Below are positions 21,706 to 29,950 of a stretch of DNA of 64,000 nucleotides, in pieces. The stretch's first letter is position 1; each line of letters opens with the position of its first letter. The position numbers were made by a program, and so were the translations under genes. The notes beneath the pieces are model-generated. The model worked only from the letters and a program-made list of their open reading frames with translations. It was not told where the DNA came from and did no database searches. Source of the DNA: Agromyces sp. G08B096 (GTDB lineage Bacteria > Actinomycetota > Actinomycetes > Actinomycetales > Microbacteriaceae); assembly GCF_040267705.1 (NCBI RefSeq), contig NZ_CP158374.1, forward strand, positions 3,224,001-3,288,000. The letters are read 5' to 3'.

Positions 21706-22713
21706 TCAGCGCGGCGCTGGGGCCGTCGAGCCGCGGACCACGAGCTCGGGCGCGAAGAGCACCTCGTCGCCGATCGGCCGCTCGCTCGACATCTGACGCA
21801 TGAGCAGCTCGATCACCATCTTGCCCATGGCCTCGATCGGCTGGCGCACCGTGGTCAGCGGCGGCTCGGTGCAGTTCATGAGCGCCGAGTCGTCGTACCC
21901 GATCACCGACACGTCCTCCGGCACCCGCAGCCCCGCGCGACGGACCGCGCGGACCGCGCCGAGCGCCATCGGGTCGCTCGCGCAGACGATGCCGGTCGCG
22001 CCCGCCGCGAGCAGCTTCGCCGCGGCGGTCTGCCCTGACTCCAGCGAGTACAGGGAGTGGACGACGAGATCGTCGCCGAGCTCGAGACCGTGGCGTTCCG
22101 CCGTCGCCACCGCTGCGGCATGCTTGCGCCGCGAGGGCACATGGTCCCTCGGCCCCAGCAGGATTCCGATGCGCCGGTGCCCGAGCTGCACGAGATGCCC
22201 GAACGCCTGCTCCATCGACACCGCGTCGTCGCAGGAGACCGTCGCGAAGCCGAGCCCCTCGACCGGGGCGTTCACGAGCACCGCCGGCAGCTTCAGTTCG
22301 ACGAGCCGCGCGTAGTGCTCATGCGAGGCATCCGCCTGCGCGTACGCGCCGCCCGCGAAGATCACCCCCGACACCTGCTGGTGCAGCAGGAGCTCGACGT
22401 AGTCGGACTCGGAGATGCCGCCGGCCGTCTGGATGCAGAGCACCGGCGTGAAGCCGTTCTGCGCGAGCCCGCCGCCGAGCACCTCGGCGAGCGCTGGGAA
22501 GATCGGGTTCTGCAGCTCGGGCATGACGAGCCCGACGAGCCTCGCGCGTTCGCCGCGCAGCTTCGTCGGGCGTTCGTAGCCGAGCACGTCGAGCGCCGTC
22601 AGCACCGCCTCGCGCGTGGAGGCGGAGACCCCCGGCTTGCCGTTCAGGACGCGGCTGACCGTGGCTTCGCTGACTCCGACCTTCCGCGCGACATCCGCAA
22701 GCCGTCTCGACAT
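21706..22713 (-). CDS. LacI family transcriptional regulator
   Basis: 335 residues. Residues 3-28 are the LacI headpiece (RRLADVARKVGVSEATVSRV), followed by the hinge helix region and a periplasmic-binding-protein-like effector domain (LVGLVMPELQNPIFPALAEV, VIGYDDSALMNCTEPPLTTV, RQPIEAMGKMVIELL). It lies between two sugar ABC operons and could repress one or both. The ATG at 22722 is an alternative start; neither has a clear ribosome binding site, so translation may be leaderless. Confidence 0.92.
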   Translation of the reverse strand: MSRRLADVARKVGVSEATVSRVLNGKPGVSASTREAVLTALDVLGYERPTKLRGERARLVGLVMPELQNPIFPALAEVLGGGLAQNGFTPVLCIQTAGGISESDYVELLLHQQVSGVIFAGGAYAQADASHEHYARLVELKLPAVLVNAPVEGLGFATVSCDDAVSMEQAFGHLVQLGHRRIGILLGPRDHVPSRRKHAAAVATAERHGLELGDDLVVHSLYSLESGQTAAAKLLAAGATGIVCASDPMALGAVRAVRRAGLRVPEDVSVIGYDDSALMNCTEPPLTTVRQPIEAMGKMVIELLMRQMSSERPIGDEVLFAPELVVRGSTAPAPR

Positions 22714-22791
22714 GGGCGCCATGGTACGCGAGCGCACGCAAGAAGACGACAAGCAGACGACGGATGCCGCGCCGCGCCGGCGCCGACCGCG

Positions 22792-23763
22792 TCAGCCCTT
22801 CAACCCGCTCGACGCCACCCCGTCGATGATCTTCCGCTGCGCGAGGAAGAACACGATGATCATCGGCACCGTGGTGATCACGCTCGCCGTCACGATGATC
22901 TCCCAGTGCCACTCGCCGCCGAAGCCGTACGCGTCGACGAGCGCTTTCAGACCCCTCGGCACGGTGAACGTGTCGGAGTCGCGCAGATAGATCAGAGCGC
23001 GCATGAGATCGGTCCACACGGCCTGCACCTCGAAGATGAGCGTCACCGCCAAGACCGGTTTCGCGAGCGGCACGGCGATGTGCCAGAATACGCCCCACTG
23101 GTTCGCCCCGTCGACCCGCGCCGCATCGAAGAGGTCGCGCGGCAGGCCGAGGAAGAACTGCCGGATCAGGAAGATGTAGAACGCGCTGCCGAAGAGGTTG
23201 CCCGCCCACAGGGGGGTCAGCGTGCCGACCTGCCCGAGCGCGTTCCAGATGAGGAACGTCGGGATCATCGTCACCGCGCCCGGCAGCATCATGGTCGCGA
23301 GCACCAGGCCGAAGAGCGCGCCGCGACCGCGGAACCTGAAGTACGCGAACCCCCAGGCCACCATGGCGCTCGAGATCGTCACGGTCGTCGCAGCGAGCAC
23401 CGTGACGATCACGGTGTTCAGCAGCCAGAGCGCGAGCGGGGCCTCCTGCCAGACCTGGACGTAGTTGTCGAACGTGAAGGTCTCGGGGATGAGCCGGTTG
23501 TCGAAGACCTCGCCGCGCGGCTTGAACGACGCGCTCACGAGCCACACGAACGGGTAGACGAAGACGATGCCGAGCACCGTCAGGGCGATCCACGCGAGGA
23601 CCTGCCCGACCCGCGACCGCCGCCGTCGGCTCGGGCCGCGCACCAGACGCGGCTCCGCCTCGGCGATCGCATCGGCCGACCCGGCCGTCCGGACGCGGCC
23701 CTTCGCGTCCGCCGCCCCGGCGGGCGGTACGAGCGGGGGCGTCACCCCGACGCCGGCGCTCAC
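22792..23763 (-). CDS. Carbohydrate ABC transporter permease (MalG/CUT1 type)
   Basis: 323 residues from GTG overlapping the preceding permease stop (GTGA). The N-terminal 60 residues are cytoplasmic and basic; six membrane helices follow. The EAA loop reads DLFDAARVDGANQWGVFWHI, and the end is DGVASSGLKG. Last structural gene of the second importer; the LacI gene begins 78 bases later, so it may belong to the same transcript. Confidence 0.9.
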   Translation of the reverse strand: MSAGVGVTPPLVPPAGAADAKGRVRTAGSADAIAEAEPRLVRGPSRRRRSRVGQVLAWIALTVLGIVFVYPFVWLVSASFKPRGEVFDNRLIPETFTFDNYVQVWQEAPLALWLLNTVIVTVLAATTVTISSAMVAWGFAYFRFRGRGALFGLVLATMMLPGAVTMIPTFLIWNALGQVGTLTPLWAGNLFGSAFYIFLIRQFFLGLPRDLFDAARVDGANQWGVFWHIAVPLAKPVLAVTLIFEVQAVWTDLMRALIYLRDSDTFTVPRGLKALVDAYGFGGEWHWEIIVTASVITTVPMIIVFFLAQRKIIDGVASSGLKG

Positions 23764-24767
23764 TTCCGGTCCCCCTCGTAGTAGACGAGGCGTCTGGACA
23801 CCACGAGCTGGATCGCCGTCACGATCATGATCACGACGAAGAGCAGCCACGCGAGTGCGGACGCGTAGCCCATGTTCAGGAATCCGAAGGCCTGCTGGAA
23901 GAGGTAGATGACGTAGAACAGGGCGGCGTCGTTGCTGTACGTCGTATTGCCCGAGCCGAAGAACGCCGTATACGCCTCGTCGAAGGTCTGGAACCCCGCG
24001 ATCGTGTTGACGACGATGATGAAGAACAGCGCCGGACTGATCATCGGCACGGTCACATTCCACGCGGTCCGCCAGAACCCCGCACCGTCGAGCCGGGCGG
24101 ACTCGTAGAGCATCTCCGGGACGTTGCGGAGCGCCGCCAGCAGGATGATCACCGAGGCGCCGACCGTCCAGAGCGACATGAACACCAGGCCGGGCTTCAC
24201 CCACGCCGGATCCGTGGTCCACGCCGGCCCGTCGATGCCGAACCAGCCGAGCACGGTGTTCACGATGCCGTTCTGCCCGTTGAAGAGGAGCAGGAACAGC
24301 ACGCCGACGGCCACCGGCGGGGTCATCTTCGGCAGGAAGAACACGGTGCGGAAGAAGCCCGACGCGCGGCCCGCCCGGTCGAGCAGGAGCGCGAGGATCA
24401 GCGACACGACGACGTAGAGCGGCACCTGCATGAGCGTGAACAGGGCGGTGTTGCCGAGCGCCAGGAGCAGCTTGTCGTCGGAGGCCATCGCGACGTAGTT
24501 CTCCACGCCGATGAACTCCGGCGAGTTGATCACGTCGTAGTCGGTGAGCGAGAGGTACGCGCTGTAGATCATCGGCCACGCGGTGAAGACGAGGAAGCCG
24601 ATGATCCACGGGCTGAGGAAGAGCAGCGCCGGCCGCGCCTCCCGCCACCACGAGCCGGGGCGACGGGAACGCACCGGACGCGAGGCATCCGGCCCCTCGG
24701 CGCCGCCGGGCCGACGGGCCGCCGGCGTCGCGGCGCCGGCGGCGGCCGATGGCGCGGCGGCGGTCAT
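23760..24767 (-). CDS. Carbohydrate ABC transporter permease (MalF/CUT1 type)
   Basis: 335 residues. An Ala/Arg-rich N-terminus (about 45) precedes six membrane helices; the EAA loop reads EMLYESARLDGAGFWRTAWN. The start ATG overlaps the stop of the lipoprotein gene (TGATG), so the three transporter genes are translationally coupled. Import partner of the genes at 22792 and 24767. Confidence 0.9.
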   Translation of the reverse strand: MTAAAPSAAAGAATPAARRPGGAEGPDASRPVRSRRPGSWWREARPALLFLSPWIIGFLVFTAWPMIYSAYLSLTDYDVINSPEFIGVENYVAMASDDKLLLALGNTALFTLMQVPLYVVVSLILALLLDRAGRASGFFRTVFFLPKMTPPVAVGVLFLLLFNGQNGIVNTVLGWFGIDGPAWTTDPAWVKPGLVFMSLWTVGASVIILLAALRNVPEMLYESARLDGAGFWRTAWNVTVPMISPALFFIIVVNTIAGFQTFDEAYTAFFGSGNTTYSNDAALFYVIYLFQQAFGFLNMGYASALAWLLFVVIMIVTAIQLVVSRRLVYYEGDRK

Positions 24768-26146
24768 CAGTCGCCGTCCTCGAGCTCGGCCCACGCGTCG
24801 TCGAGCGCCTTCTGGGCCTTCTCCTGCGCCTCGGCGAGCGCCTCCTCGGGCTCGGCCTGGCCGTTCAGTACACGGTTCACCGCGTCCTGCATGGCGTCTT
24901 CGAACTCGGCGTCGGCGGGATTCGCGGGCATCGCGACGGCGTGGTCGTTGGCCTCGTACATAGCCTCGACCCCGGAGTCCCACGGCTCGCCGCCACCGGT
25001 CACCATGCCCTGGATCTCCTCGTCGGCCACCTGGTTGCCGGTGAGGATGCCGGTGAAGGGCTTGCCCTCCGCGTCGCGGGCGGCCAGTCGCGCCTCGGCT
25101 GCCGCGCGCCAGGCGTCGGTCGAGGTCATCGCGCGCGCCCAGCGGCACGCAGCCTCGGGGTTGTCCCCGCCGGAGGGGATCGCCCACGCCGAGCCGCCGG
25201 TGAAGGCGATGGGCTCGCCGTCGGTGCCGCGCACGGTGTCGAACGCCATGGGGGCATCAGGCGAGACGTCGTTCAGCACGTTGAGGTACCACTGTTCCAT
25301 CGGCATCGCGCCGAGCGTGTTCGTGGCGAACTGGTTGCCCTCGCCGAAGAAGTCGGCGGAGTCGCGGAACGCCTTGACCGCGCTGAACCCGCCCTGGTCG
25401 TCGTAGATGCCCACCGCCCAGGTGAGCGCCTCGACGGCCTCAGGCGAGTCGAGCTGCGCGGTCTTCGCATCGTCGGAGATGAGCGATCCGCCCGCTCCGG
25501 CCACCCACAGGGGAAGGAACTCGGGCAGCTTCGAATCGACGCCGATGACCTGCACCTGGCCGCCGCTGGTCTTCGCGAGCTTCCGGTTCGCCTCGGTCAT
25601 CGCCGCGCGATCGGAGCCGTTCACCTGCTCGATCGTGACGCCGGCGGCCTGCAGCAGGTCGGCGTTGGCCATGGTCACCTGCACCTGGCTGAACTCGGGG
25701 ATGCCGTACACCTCGCCGTCGAGGGTCACCTGCCCGACCGCGGACTCGAGGAACTGATCCATCTCGATGCCCTCGCCCTCGATGCAGCGCTCGAGCGGGA
25801 GGATGGCGCCGCGGGCGGCGAGGGAGCCGATCTGGTCGCGGTCGGCGTAGAGCAGCGACGGCGGCTCACCGGATGCCACGGCCGAGAGGAACTGCTGCAG
25901 GTCGAGCTCGCCCTCGATGAGCTCGACGTCGACGTCGCCCAGCTCGGTCTCGGCGACGTCGATGCGGGCCTGCGCGACCTCGTCGACCGCTGAGAACCCC
26001 ATGACGGAGAGCTCGCCGGACAGGTCGCTCCCCGAGTCGTACTCGGCGTCCGCGTCGCCTCCCGAGCCTCCCGTGCCGACGGCGCATCCGCCGAGGAGCA
26101 GTGCGGTCGCGGCCGCGAGGCCGAAGACGATGGGTGTGCGTTGCAT
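24767..26146 (-). CDS. Sugar-binding lipoprotein of second ABC transporter
   Basis: 459 residues with signal peptide and lipobox LLGGC (Cys21), then a Gly/Asp-rich linker. The mature protein has the usual features of CUT1 solute-binding proteins (VYGIPEFSQVQVTMANADLL, LPLWVAGAGGSLISDDAKTA, FTGGSAWAIPSGGDNPEAAC). The C-terminus is a helical acidic tail (EEALAEAQEKAQKALDDAWA). Substrate unknown. A LacI-type palindrome at 26234-26245 lies in its promoter region. Confidence 0.9.
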   Translation of the reverse strand: MQRTPIVFGLAAATALLLGGCAVGTGGSGGDADAEYDSGSDLSGELSVMGFSAVDEVAQARIDVAETELGDVDVELIEGELDLQQFLSAVASGEPPSLLYADRDQIGSLAARGAILPLERCIEGEGIEMDQFLESAVGQVTLDGEVYGIPEFSQVQVTMANADLLQAAGVTIEQVNGSDRAAMTEANRKLAKTSGGQVQVIGVDSKLPEFLPLWVAGAGGSLISDDAKTAQLDSPEAVEALTWAVGIYDDQGGFSAVKAFRDSADFFGEGNQFATNTLGAMPMEQWYLNVLNDVSPDAPMAFDTVRGTDGEPIAFTGGSAWAIPSGGDNPEAACRWARAMTSTDAWRAAAEARLAARDAEGKPFTGILTGNQVADEEIQGMVTGGGEPWDSGVEAMYEANDHAVAMPANPADAEFEDAMQDAVNRVLNGQAEPEEALAEAQEKAQKALDDAWAELEDGD

Positions 26147-26233
26147 GATGGCGCTCCGATCCCCCGGGCTCGTTGTGGGCTCCCGGCTCGGTCACGGTAG
26201 GTCGGCGAGCGCCGCGCCCGGCAGGGGCTTGAC

Positions 26234-26245
26234 AGAAGCGCTTCT
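26234..26245 (-). promoter_or_regulatory. LacI-type operator palindrome
   Basis: AGAAGCGCTTCT is a perfect 12-base palindrome with the central CG dyad expected for LacI-family operators. It lies 88 bases upstream of the lipoprotein start, in the 116-base gap after the alcohol dehydrogenase gene. The regulator at 21706-22713 is the obvious candidate. Confidence 0.55.
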
Positions 26246-26262
26246 CTGGAAACAGGACGTGA

Positions 26263-27444
26263 TCAGGGCTTCAAGACGACCTTGATGCAGCCGTTCGACT
26301 TCTCTTTGAACTGCTCGTACAGATCGGGTGCCTGCTCGAGCGAGCCGCGATGCGTCACGAGGTCCTCCAGGCCGAGCGGGTCGTCGTCGCGTTCTGCGAG
26401 CCCCACGAGGTCGTCGAGCCAGCGCTGCACGTTGCACTGGCCGAACCGCATGGTGAGCTGCTTGTCGAAGATCCGCAGCAGCGGCATCGGGTCGACCGCG
26501 CCCGCATAGACGCCGGCCACGGAGACGGTGCCCCCGCGTCGGACCGCGTCGGTCGCGAGGTCGAGCGCCGCCATCCGGTCCACCCCGGCGTGCGTCATCA
26601 TCGCCTTCGCGGGCGCACCCGCCATCGAGCCGGTGACGTTCTGCACGAGGGCAGTCACGGGGTTGCCGTGGGCCTCGAGACCGACGGCGTCGATCACGGC
26701 GTCGGGTCCCCGGCCGTCGGTCCGCTCGCGGAGCCAGTCCAACGCGTCGTCGCGCTCGCCCAGGTCGTGCACCTCGGCGCCGTACCGCTCGGCCATCAGT
26801 CGGCGTTCGACGACCGGGTCGACGGCGACGGCCCGCAGACCGAGGATCCGTGCGACCCGCACCGCGAGCTGGCCGACCGGTCCGAGACCGAGGATGCCCA
26901 CGATGGCACCAGGCTCGAGACCCGTGTACCGCACCGCCTGCCAGGCCGTCGGAAGCACATCGGTGAGGAAGAGGTACCGCTCATCGTGGAGGTCACGGCC
27001 CACCACGCGGAGGTTCGCGTCGGCGAGGAGCACGCGGATCGCCTCGGCCTGGCCGCCCGGCACCCGGCCGTACAGCTCGGTGTATCCGTAGAGCATCGCC
27101 CCCGTGCCGTGCTCGGTGTTCTGCGTCGTCTCGCACTGGGTCGTGAGGCCCAGCTCGCACATCCGGCACCGGCCGCACGCGATGACGAAGGGCACGATCA
27201 CCCGGTCGCCCGGCCGGATCCGCTGCACCACCGGGCCGACCTCCTCGACCACGCCCATAGCCTCGTGACCGAGGACGTCTCCCCGGTGCATGAAGGGGCC
27301 GAACACGTCGATGAGGTGCAGGTCGGATCCGCAGATGGCGGTCGACGTGATGCGCACGATCGCATCGGTCGGCTCGAGGATCCGCGGGTCGGGCGCGTCC
27401 GCGACTCGGACGTCGCGGGCGGCATGCCAGGTGACTGCTCTCAT
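26263..27444 (-). CDS. Zinc-dependent alcohol dehydrogenase
   Basis: 393 residues of the medium-chain dehydrogenase family. Catalytic zinc ligands are at AICGSDLH (C38) and GHEAMGVVEEVG (H59, E60). The structural zinc loop has four Cys (ACGRCRMCELGLTTQC). The Rossmann motif is GILGLGPVGQLAVRVA. The C-terminal third (MRFGQCNVQRWLDDL, THRGSLEQAPDLY) resembles glutathione-independent formaldehyde or threonine-type dehydrogenases. Its promoter carries the GTCAACCC box shared with several stress genes, and the mRNA may be leaderless. Confidence 0.88.
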   Translation of the reverse strand: MRAVTWHAARDVRVADAPDPRILEPTDAIVRITSTAICGSDLHLIDVFGPFMHRGDVLGHEAMGVVEEVGPVVQRIRPGDRVIVPFVIACGRCRMCELGLTTQCETTQNTEHGTGAMLYGYTELYGRVPGGQAEAIRVLLADANLRVVGRDLHDERYLFLTDVLPTAWQAVRYTGLEPGAIVGILGLGPVGQLAVRVARILGLRAVAVDPVVERRLMAERYGAEVHDLGERDDALDWLRERTDGRGPDAVIDAVGLEAHGNPVTALVQNVTGSMAGAPAKAMMTHAGVDRMAALDLATDAVRRGGTVSVAGVYAGAVDPMPLLRIFDKQLTMRFGQCNVQRWLDDLVGLAERDDDPLGLEDLVTHRGSLEQAPDLYEQFKEKSNGCIKVVLKP

Positions 27445-27450
27445 CCGGCC

Positions 27451-27490
27451 AGTCTCCGCGCGGGCGGATCGTCCCAGGCAGGGGGTTGAC
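27451..27490 (-). promoter_or_regulatory. GTCAACCC-box promoter of the alcohol dehydrogenase
   Basis: On the minus strand GTCAACCC (27490-27483) is followed after 23 bases by GCGGAGACT, seven bases before the ATG. Site 1 of six matching promoters. The complementary strand of the box contains TTGACA, which may serve the divergent gene at 27519. Confidence 0.55.
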
Positions 27491-27518
27491 AGGCAGCCCG
27501 CCCGGCTACGATTCCGAC

Positions 27519-27839
27519 ATGGGCAAACTGATCTACAACTCCTCGAACCGCGAGCTCGAGATCGACGACCGGACGCTGGCCCATCTCCGCGTGGCGATCC
27601 TCAACAAGCTGCGCCGCTCCGAGAGCTTCTCCATGACCTGGGAGCACGGCGTCGAGAACGGCAGCGGCCGCACGACGCTCTGGCTCCACGAGTCGATCCC
27701 GCTGCAGTTCGTCTTCAGCGGCAACCGCCCGCCGAAGCTCAACCGGCTGTGGATCGAGCAGCTCCTGCTCGCGGCCAACAGCACCGCGGGCCTGCAGTAC
27801 GTGCCCGAGCCCGACGAGAACGAGGACTTCGACGACTGA
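27519..27839 (+). CDS. DUF7882-like small protein, copy 1
   Basis: 106 residues, MGKLIYNSSNRELEIDDRTL then LAHLRVAILNKLRRSESFSM, with conserved SIPLQFVFSG, LNRLWIEQLL and ANSTAGL. It is a divergent paralogue of the proteins at 28906 and 32179. The family is widespread in Microbacteriaceae and often called ATP-dependent DNA ligase in databases, but it has no ligase motif. ATG lies a few bases after a TACGAT element, so the transcript is probably leaderless. Function unknown. Confidence 0.82.
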   Translation: MGKLIYNSSNRELEIDDRTLAHLRVAILNKLRRSESFSMTWEHGVENGSGRTTLWLHESIPLQFVFSGNRPPKLNRLWIEQLLLAANSTAGLQYVPEPDENEDFDD

Positions 27840-27850
27840 CGGCGGCCCGC

Positions 27851-28090
27851 CTAGTCGACCGCCTCGACCTGCGTGCGGATGTAGTCGCAGTCCTTCCGGC
27901 TGAGCCGAACCGGCGTCGCAGCGGATCCCCCGACGCGTTCGCTGATCTCCGCCGAGACGACCTCGTCGAGCTCGACCTCCTCCGCGTCCCCGGCCCCCTC
28001 GATGGCCGCGAGCACGCGGTGCTTCGCGTCGATCGAGAGCCCGGGCCACCAGCGCTCGACACCGTTGCCATGGGTCGCCTGCTCGGTCAT
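27851..28090 (-). CDS. Hypothetical acidic protein
   Basis: 79 residues, start supported by GGAGGTGGTCGATG. Features: a WWPGLSIDAKHRVLAAIEG segment and an acidic stretch EEVELDEVVSAEISERV, ending RKDCDYIRTQVEAVD. No known domain. It converges with copy 1 of the DUF7882-like genes and diverges from the SRPBCC gene. Confidence 0.65.
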   Translation of the reverse strand: MTEQATHGNGVERWWPGLSIDAKHRVLAAIEGAGDAEEVELDEVVSAEISERVGGSAATPVRLSRKDCDYIRTQVEAVD

Positions 28091-28160
28091 CGACCACCTC
28101 CGCCTCGGCCGCGGTCCGCGGCATCCGTCTCCTTCCGTCGTATCAGCCGCTCCGACCGTC

Positions 28161-28200
28161 GACAACCCCCTCGCCCTCGGCGACCGGGTCTGCCTACCGT
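28161..28200 (+). promoter_or_regulatory. GACAACCC-box promoter of the SRPBCC gene
   Basis: GACAACCCC (one base different from GTCAACCC) at 28161 is followed after 23 bases by GCCTACCGT (28192-28200). Same spacing class as the other five promoters. Confidence 0.5.
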
Positions 28201-28244
28201 GGCGGCGGGCGCGAACCCGGCGCCCCCAACGGAAGGAATCGATC

Positions 28245-28805
28245 ATGAGCACCACCGTGACCGCGGACATCGTCGTCGACGTGCCCGTGTCCGTCGCCTA
28301 CGACCAGTGGACGCAGTTCGAGTCGTTCCCGCACTTCATGCACGGCGTCGAGGAGGTGCGCCAGGAGGGCGACACCATGACGCACTGGGTCGTCTCGATC
28401 GGCGGAGTCCGCCGCGAGTTCGACGCGGAGATCACCGACCAGGTGGCCGACGATCACGTCGCCTGGCGCAGCATCGACGAGATCACCCATCGCGGCCGCG
28501 TCGCGTTCCGCCCCGAAGGGCCCGAGCGCACCCGCGTCGACCTCGAGCTCGAATGGGAGCCCGAGAGCCTGACGGAGAAGGCGGGCGCCGCCCTGCAGCT
28601 CGACGACCTCCAGGTGCGCCGCGACCTCGACCGCTTCAAGGAGTTCATCGAGGACCGCGGCGGTGCGACCGGCGCCTGGCGCGGCGAGGTCCACGGCGGA
28701 GTCGAGACGCGCGGCGACGAGACGGGCGGAACGAGCCGGGTGACTGGTGCGGTGCCGCCGACGAGCGACGGCGCGCTCGGCCAGGACCCCGACCTGCGGG
28801 CGTAG
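28245..28805 (+). CDS. SRPBCC (START/Bet v1-like) protein
   Basis: 186 residues; start follows GGAAGGAATCGATC. Residues 1-130 match polyketide-cyclase-like SRPBCC proteins (VTADIVVDVPVSVAYDQWTQ, FESFPHFMHGVEEV, HWVVSIGGVRREFDAEI, RVDLELEWEP). This group is common in actinobacteria and often linked to stress and membrane-lipid genes. The C-terminal 50 residues are low complexity, rich in Gly/Thr. It likely binds a hydrophobic ligand; the ligand is unknown. Confidence 0.85.
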   Translation: MSTTVTADIVVDVPVSVAYDQWTQFESFPHFMHGVEEVRQEGDTMTHWVVSIGGVRREFDAEITDQVADDHVAWRSIDEITHRGRVAFRPEGPERTRVDLELEWEPESLTEKAGAALQLDDLQVRRDLDRFKEFIEDRGGATGAWRGEVHGGVETRGDETGGTSRVTGAVPPTSDGALGQDPDLRA

Positions 28806-28838
28806 CACCGGCCGCCGGGGCATCCGCCCTGCGACGAG

Positions 28839-28872
28839 ACGACCCCCGCCCGGCAACGCCGGCGGGGGTCGT
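28839..28872 (+). terminator. Hairpin terminator after the SRPBCC gene
   Basis: Arms ACGACCCCCGCC (28839-28850) and GGCGGGGGTCGT (28861-28872) with inner pairing GGC/GCC in the loop. It separates convergent genes and may act in both directions. Confidence 0.85.
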
Positions 28873-28905
28873 TCGGTTGCGCGTCCGAGGGGCCTTCGCG
28901 TCGCC

Positions 28906-29265
28906 CTAGGCGAGCTGCGGGTCGGCCTCGGCGAGCGGCTGGGTCGCGATCGAGATCGCGCCCGTGTCGAGGTTCTCGGGAACGAGCTGGATGCCGCCGG
29001 TCGAGTTGGCGGACTTCATGAGATCCTCGATCCACTGCCGGCTGAGGTCGGGCCGCTCGGGCTCGTCGAACACGAACCGCAGCGGGATCGACGGGTGCAG
29101 CCAGAGCGTGCTCCGCCCGCGGGGCTGATCGTCGGCGTGCTGCCACGAGAGCGTGAAGCTCTCGCCGCGCCGCAGCTTCGTGACGATCGCGACCTTCAGG
29201 TGGGCGAGCGCGCGGTCCTCGATGCCGATCGGGGTACCGGAGTCCCCGTAGTAGAGGGTTCCCAT
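28906..29265 (-). CDS. DUF7882-like small protein, copy 2
   Basis: 119 residues, MGTLYYGDSGTPIGIEDRAL, AHLKVAIVTKLRRGESFTLS, then RSTLWLHPSIPLRFVFDEPE and ANSTGGIQLVPE. It is very close to copy 3 at 32179, including the sequence just upstream of the start (both have CCCCGTTCG before a GTA-containing -10-like element). The C-terminus is variable. The start is at MGTLYY; upstream in-frame DNA is repetitive and non-coding in appearance. Confidence 0.85.
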   Translation of the reverse strand: MGTLYYGDSGTPIGIEDRALAHLKVAIVTKLRRGESFTLSWQHADDQPRGRSTLWLHPSIPLRFVFDEPERPDLSRQWIEDLMKSANSTGGIQLVPENLDTGAISIATQPLAEADPQLA

Positions 29266-29306
29266 GCCGAGAGGATACGCCGAACGGGGCCCCGCCGTCA
29301 GTCGTT

Positions 29307-29395
29307 CCGGCGTCGTCCCGACACGGTTCGCGCGTCGTCCCGGCACGGTCCCGGCGTCGCCCCGACACGAAGGGTCCCGGCGTCGTCCCGACACG
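29307..29395. repeat. Four imperfect repeats of CCGGCGTCGTCCCGACACG
   Basis: Copies at 29307-29325, 29332-29346 (partial), 29351-29369 and 29377-29395, spaced 20-26 bases. They lie upstream of DUF7882-like copy 2 and end near the stop of the small membrane gene. They do not resemble CRISPR because spacers are only a few bases. Confidence 0.7.
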
Positions 29396-29446
29396 AAGGA
29401 GCGGGCGCCCGATGGACGCCCGCTCCTGCAGTGAGGTCGTAGTCGG

Positions 29447-29614
29447 CTACACCGACGTGCGGTTGCCTCCGATGTACCGCACGAGGAACACGATGACCGC
29501 GATGACCGCGAGCGCGATCCCGACCCAGATCAAGAAGTTCAGGGTCGGCACCACCCCACCGGTGATCAGCAGCACGACGGCGGCGATGGCGATGATGGCG
29601 ACGAGGATGTTCAT
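29447..29614 (-). CDS. Small two-span membrane protein
   Basis: 55 residues, MNILVAIIAIAAVVLLITGG then LNFLIWVGIALAVIAVIVFL and RYIGGNRTSV: two hydrophobic helices with a short turn, a topology shared by small stress-linked membrane proteins of actinobacteria. Strong ribosome binding site GAAGGAGAATGACATG. Its promoter has the GTCAACCC box. No known function. Confidence 0.75.
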   Translation of the reverse strand: MNILVAIIAIAAVVLLITGGVVPTLNFLIWVGIALAVIAVIVFLVRYIGGNRTSV

Positions 29615-29708
29615 GTCATTCTCCTTCACGGGTTCCGTCGCGTCGGGAACGCGGCGGTGCCGGCGGTGAAGCCGGGTCAGGGGGCGCCGGGAGCGCCCCA
29701 GTGCCTCG

Positions 29709-29747
29709 AAGCTACGCGCCCTCCGGTCGACGGGGCGAGGGGTTGAC
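29709..29747 (-). promoter_or_regulatory. GTCAACCC-box promoter of the small membrane gene
   Basis: On the minus strand GTCAACCC (29747-29740) is followed after exactly 22 bases by GCGTAGCTT (29717-29709). The gap 29615-29950 contains no gene; it holds this promoter, the divergent one at 29869, and little else I can recognise. Confidence 0.6.
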
Positions 29748-29868
29748 CGGCCGGAGATCGCGGTGGTAGCCGTGCGAGTGCGCGCTCTCATGCGCGTCGG
29801 GACGCGGATGCCCACACATTCTCCCGAGGCACGTTCCGAGACCCGCTCTGGGTCCGGCCCTCCGACCT

Positions 29869-29907
29869 GTCAACCCCTCTCGTGGGCTCCCCGCGCACGC
29901 GTAGCGT
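29869..29907 (+). promoter_or_regulatory. GTCAACCC-box promoter of the SDR operon
   Basis: GTCAACCC (29869-29876), 22 bases, then GCGTAGCGT (29899-29907), with a 37-44-base leader to the ATG at 29951. It is the mirror image of the promoter at 29709-29747. Confidence 0.6.
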
Positions 29908-29950
29908 GGCCGCACGACCGAAGGAACGACCGAGGAAGGGGGCATCGACG

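Noticed and set aside
29307-29395. Possible CRISPR array
   Set aside because: Units are imperfect and separated by only a few bases, with no unique spacers and no cas genes.
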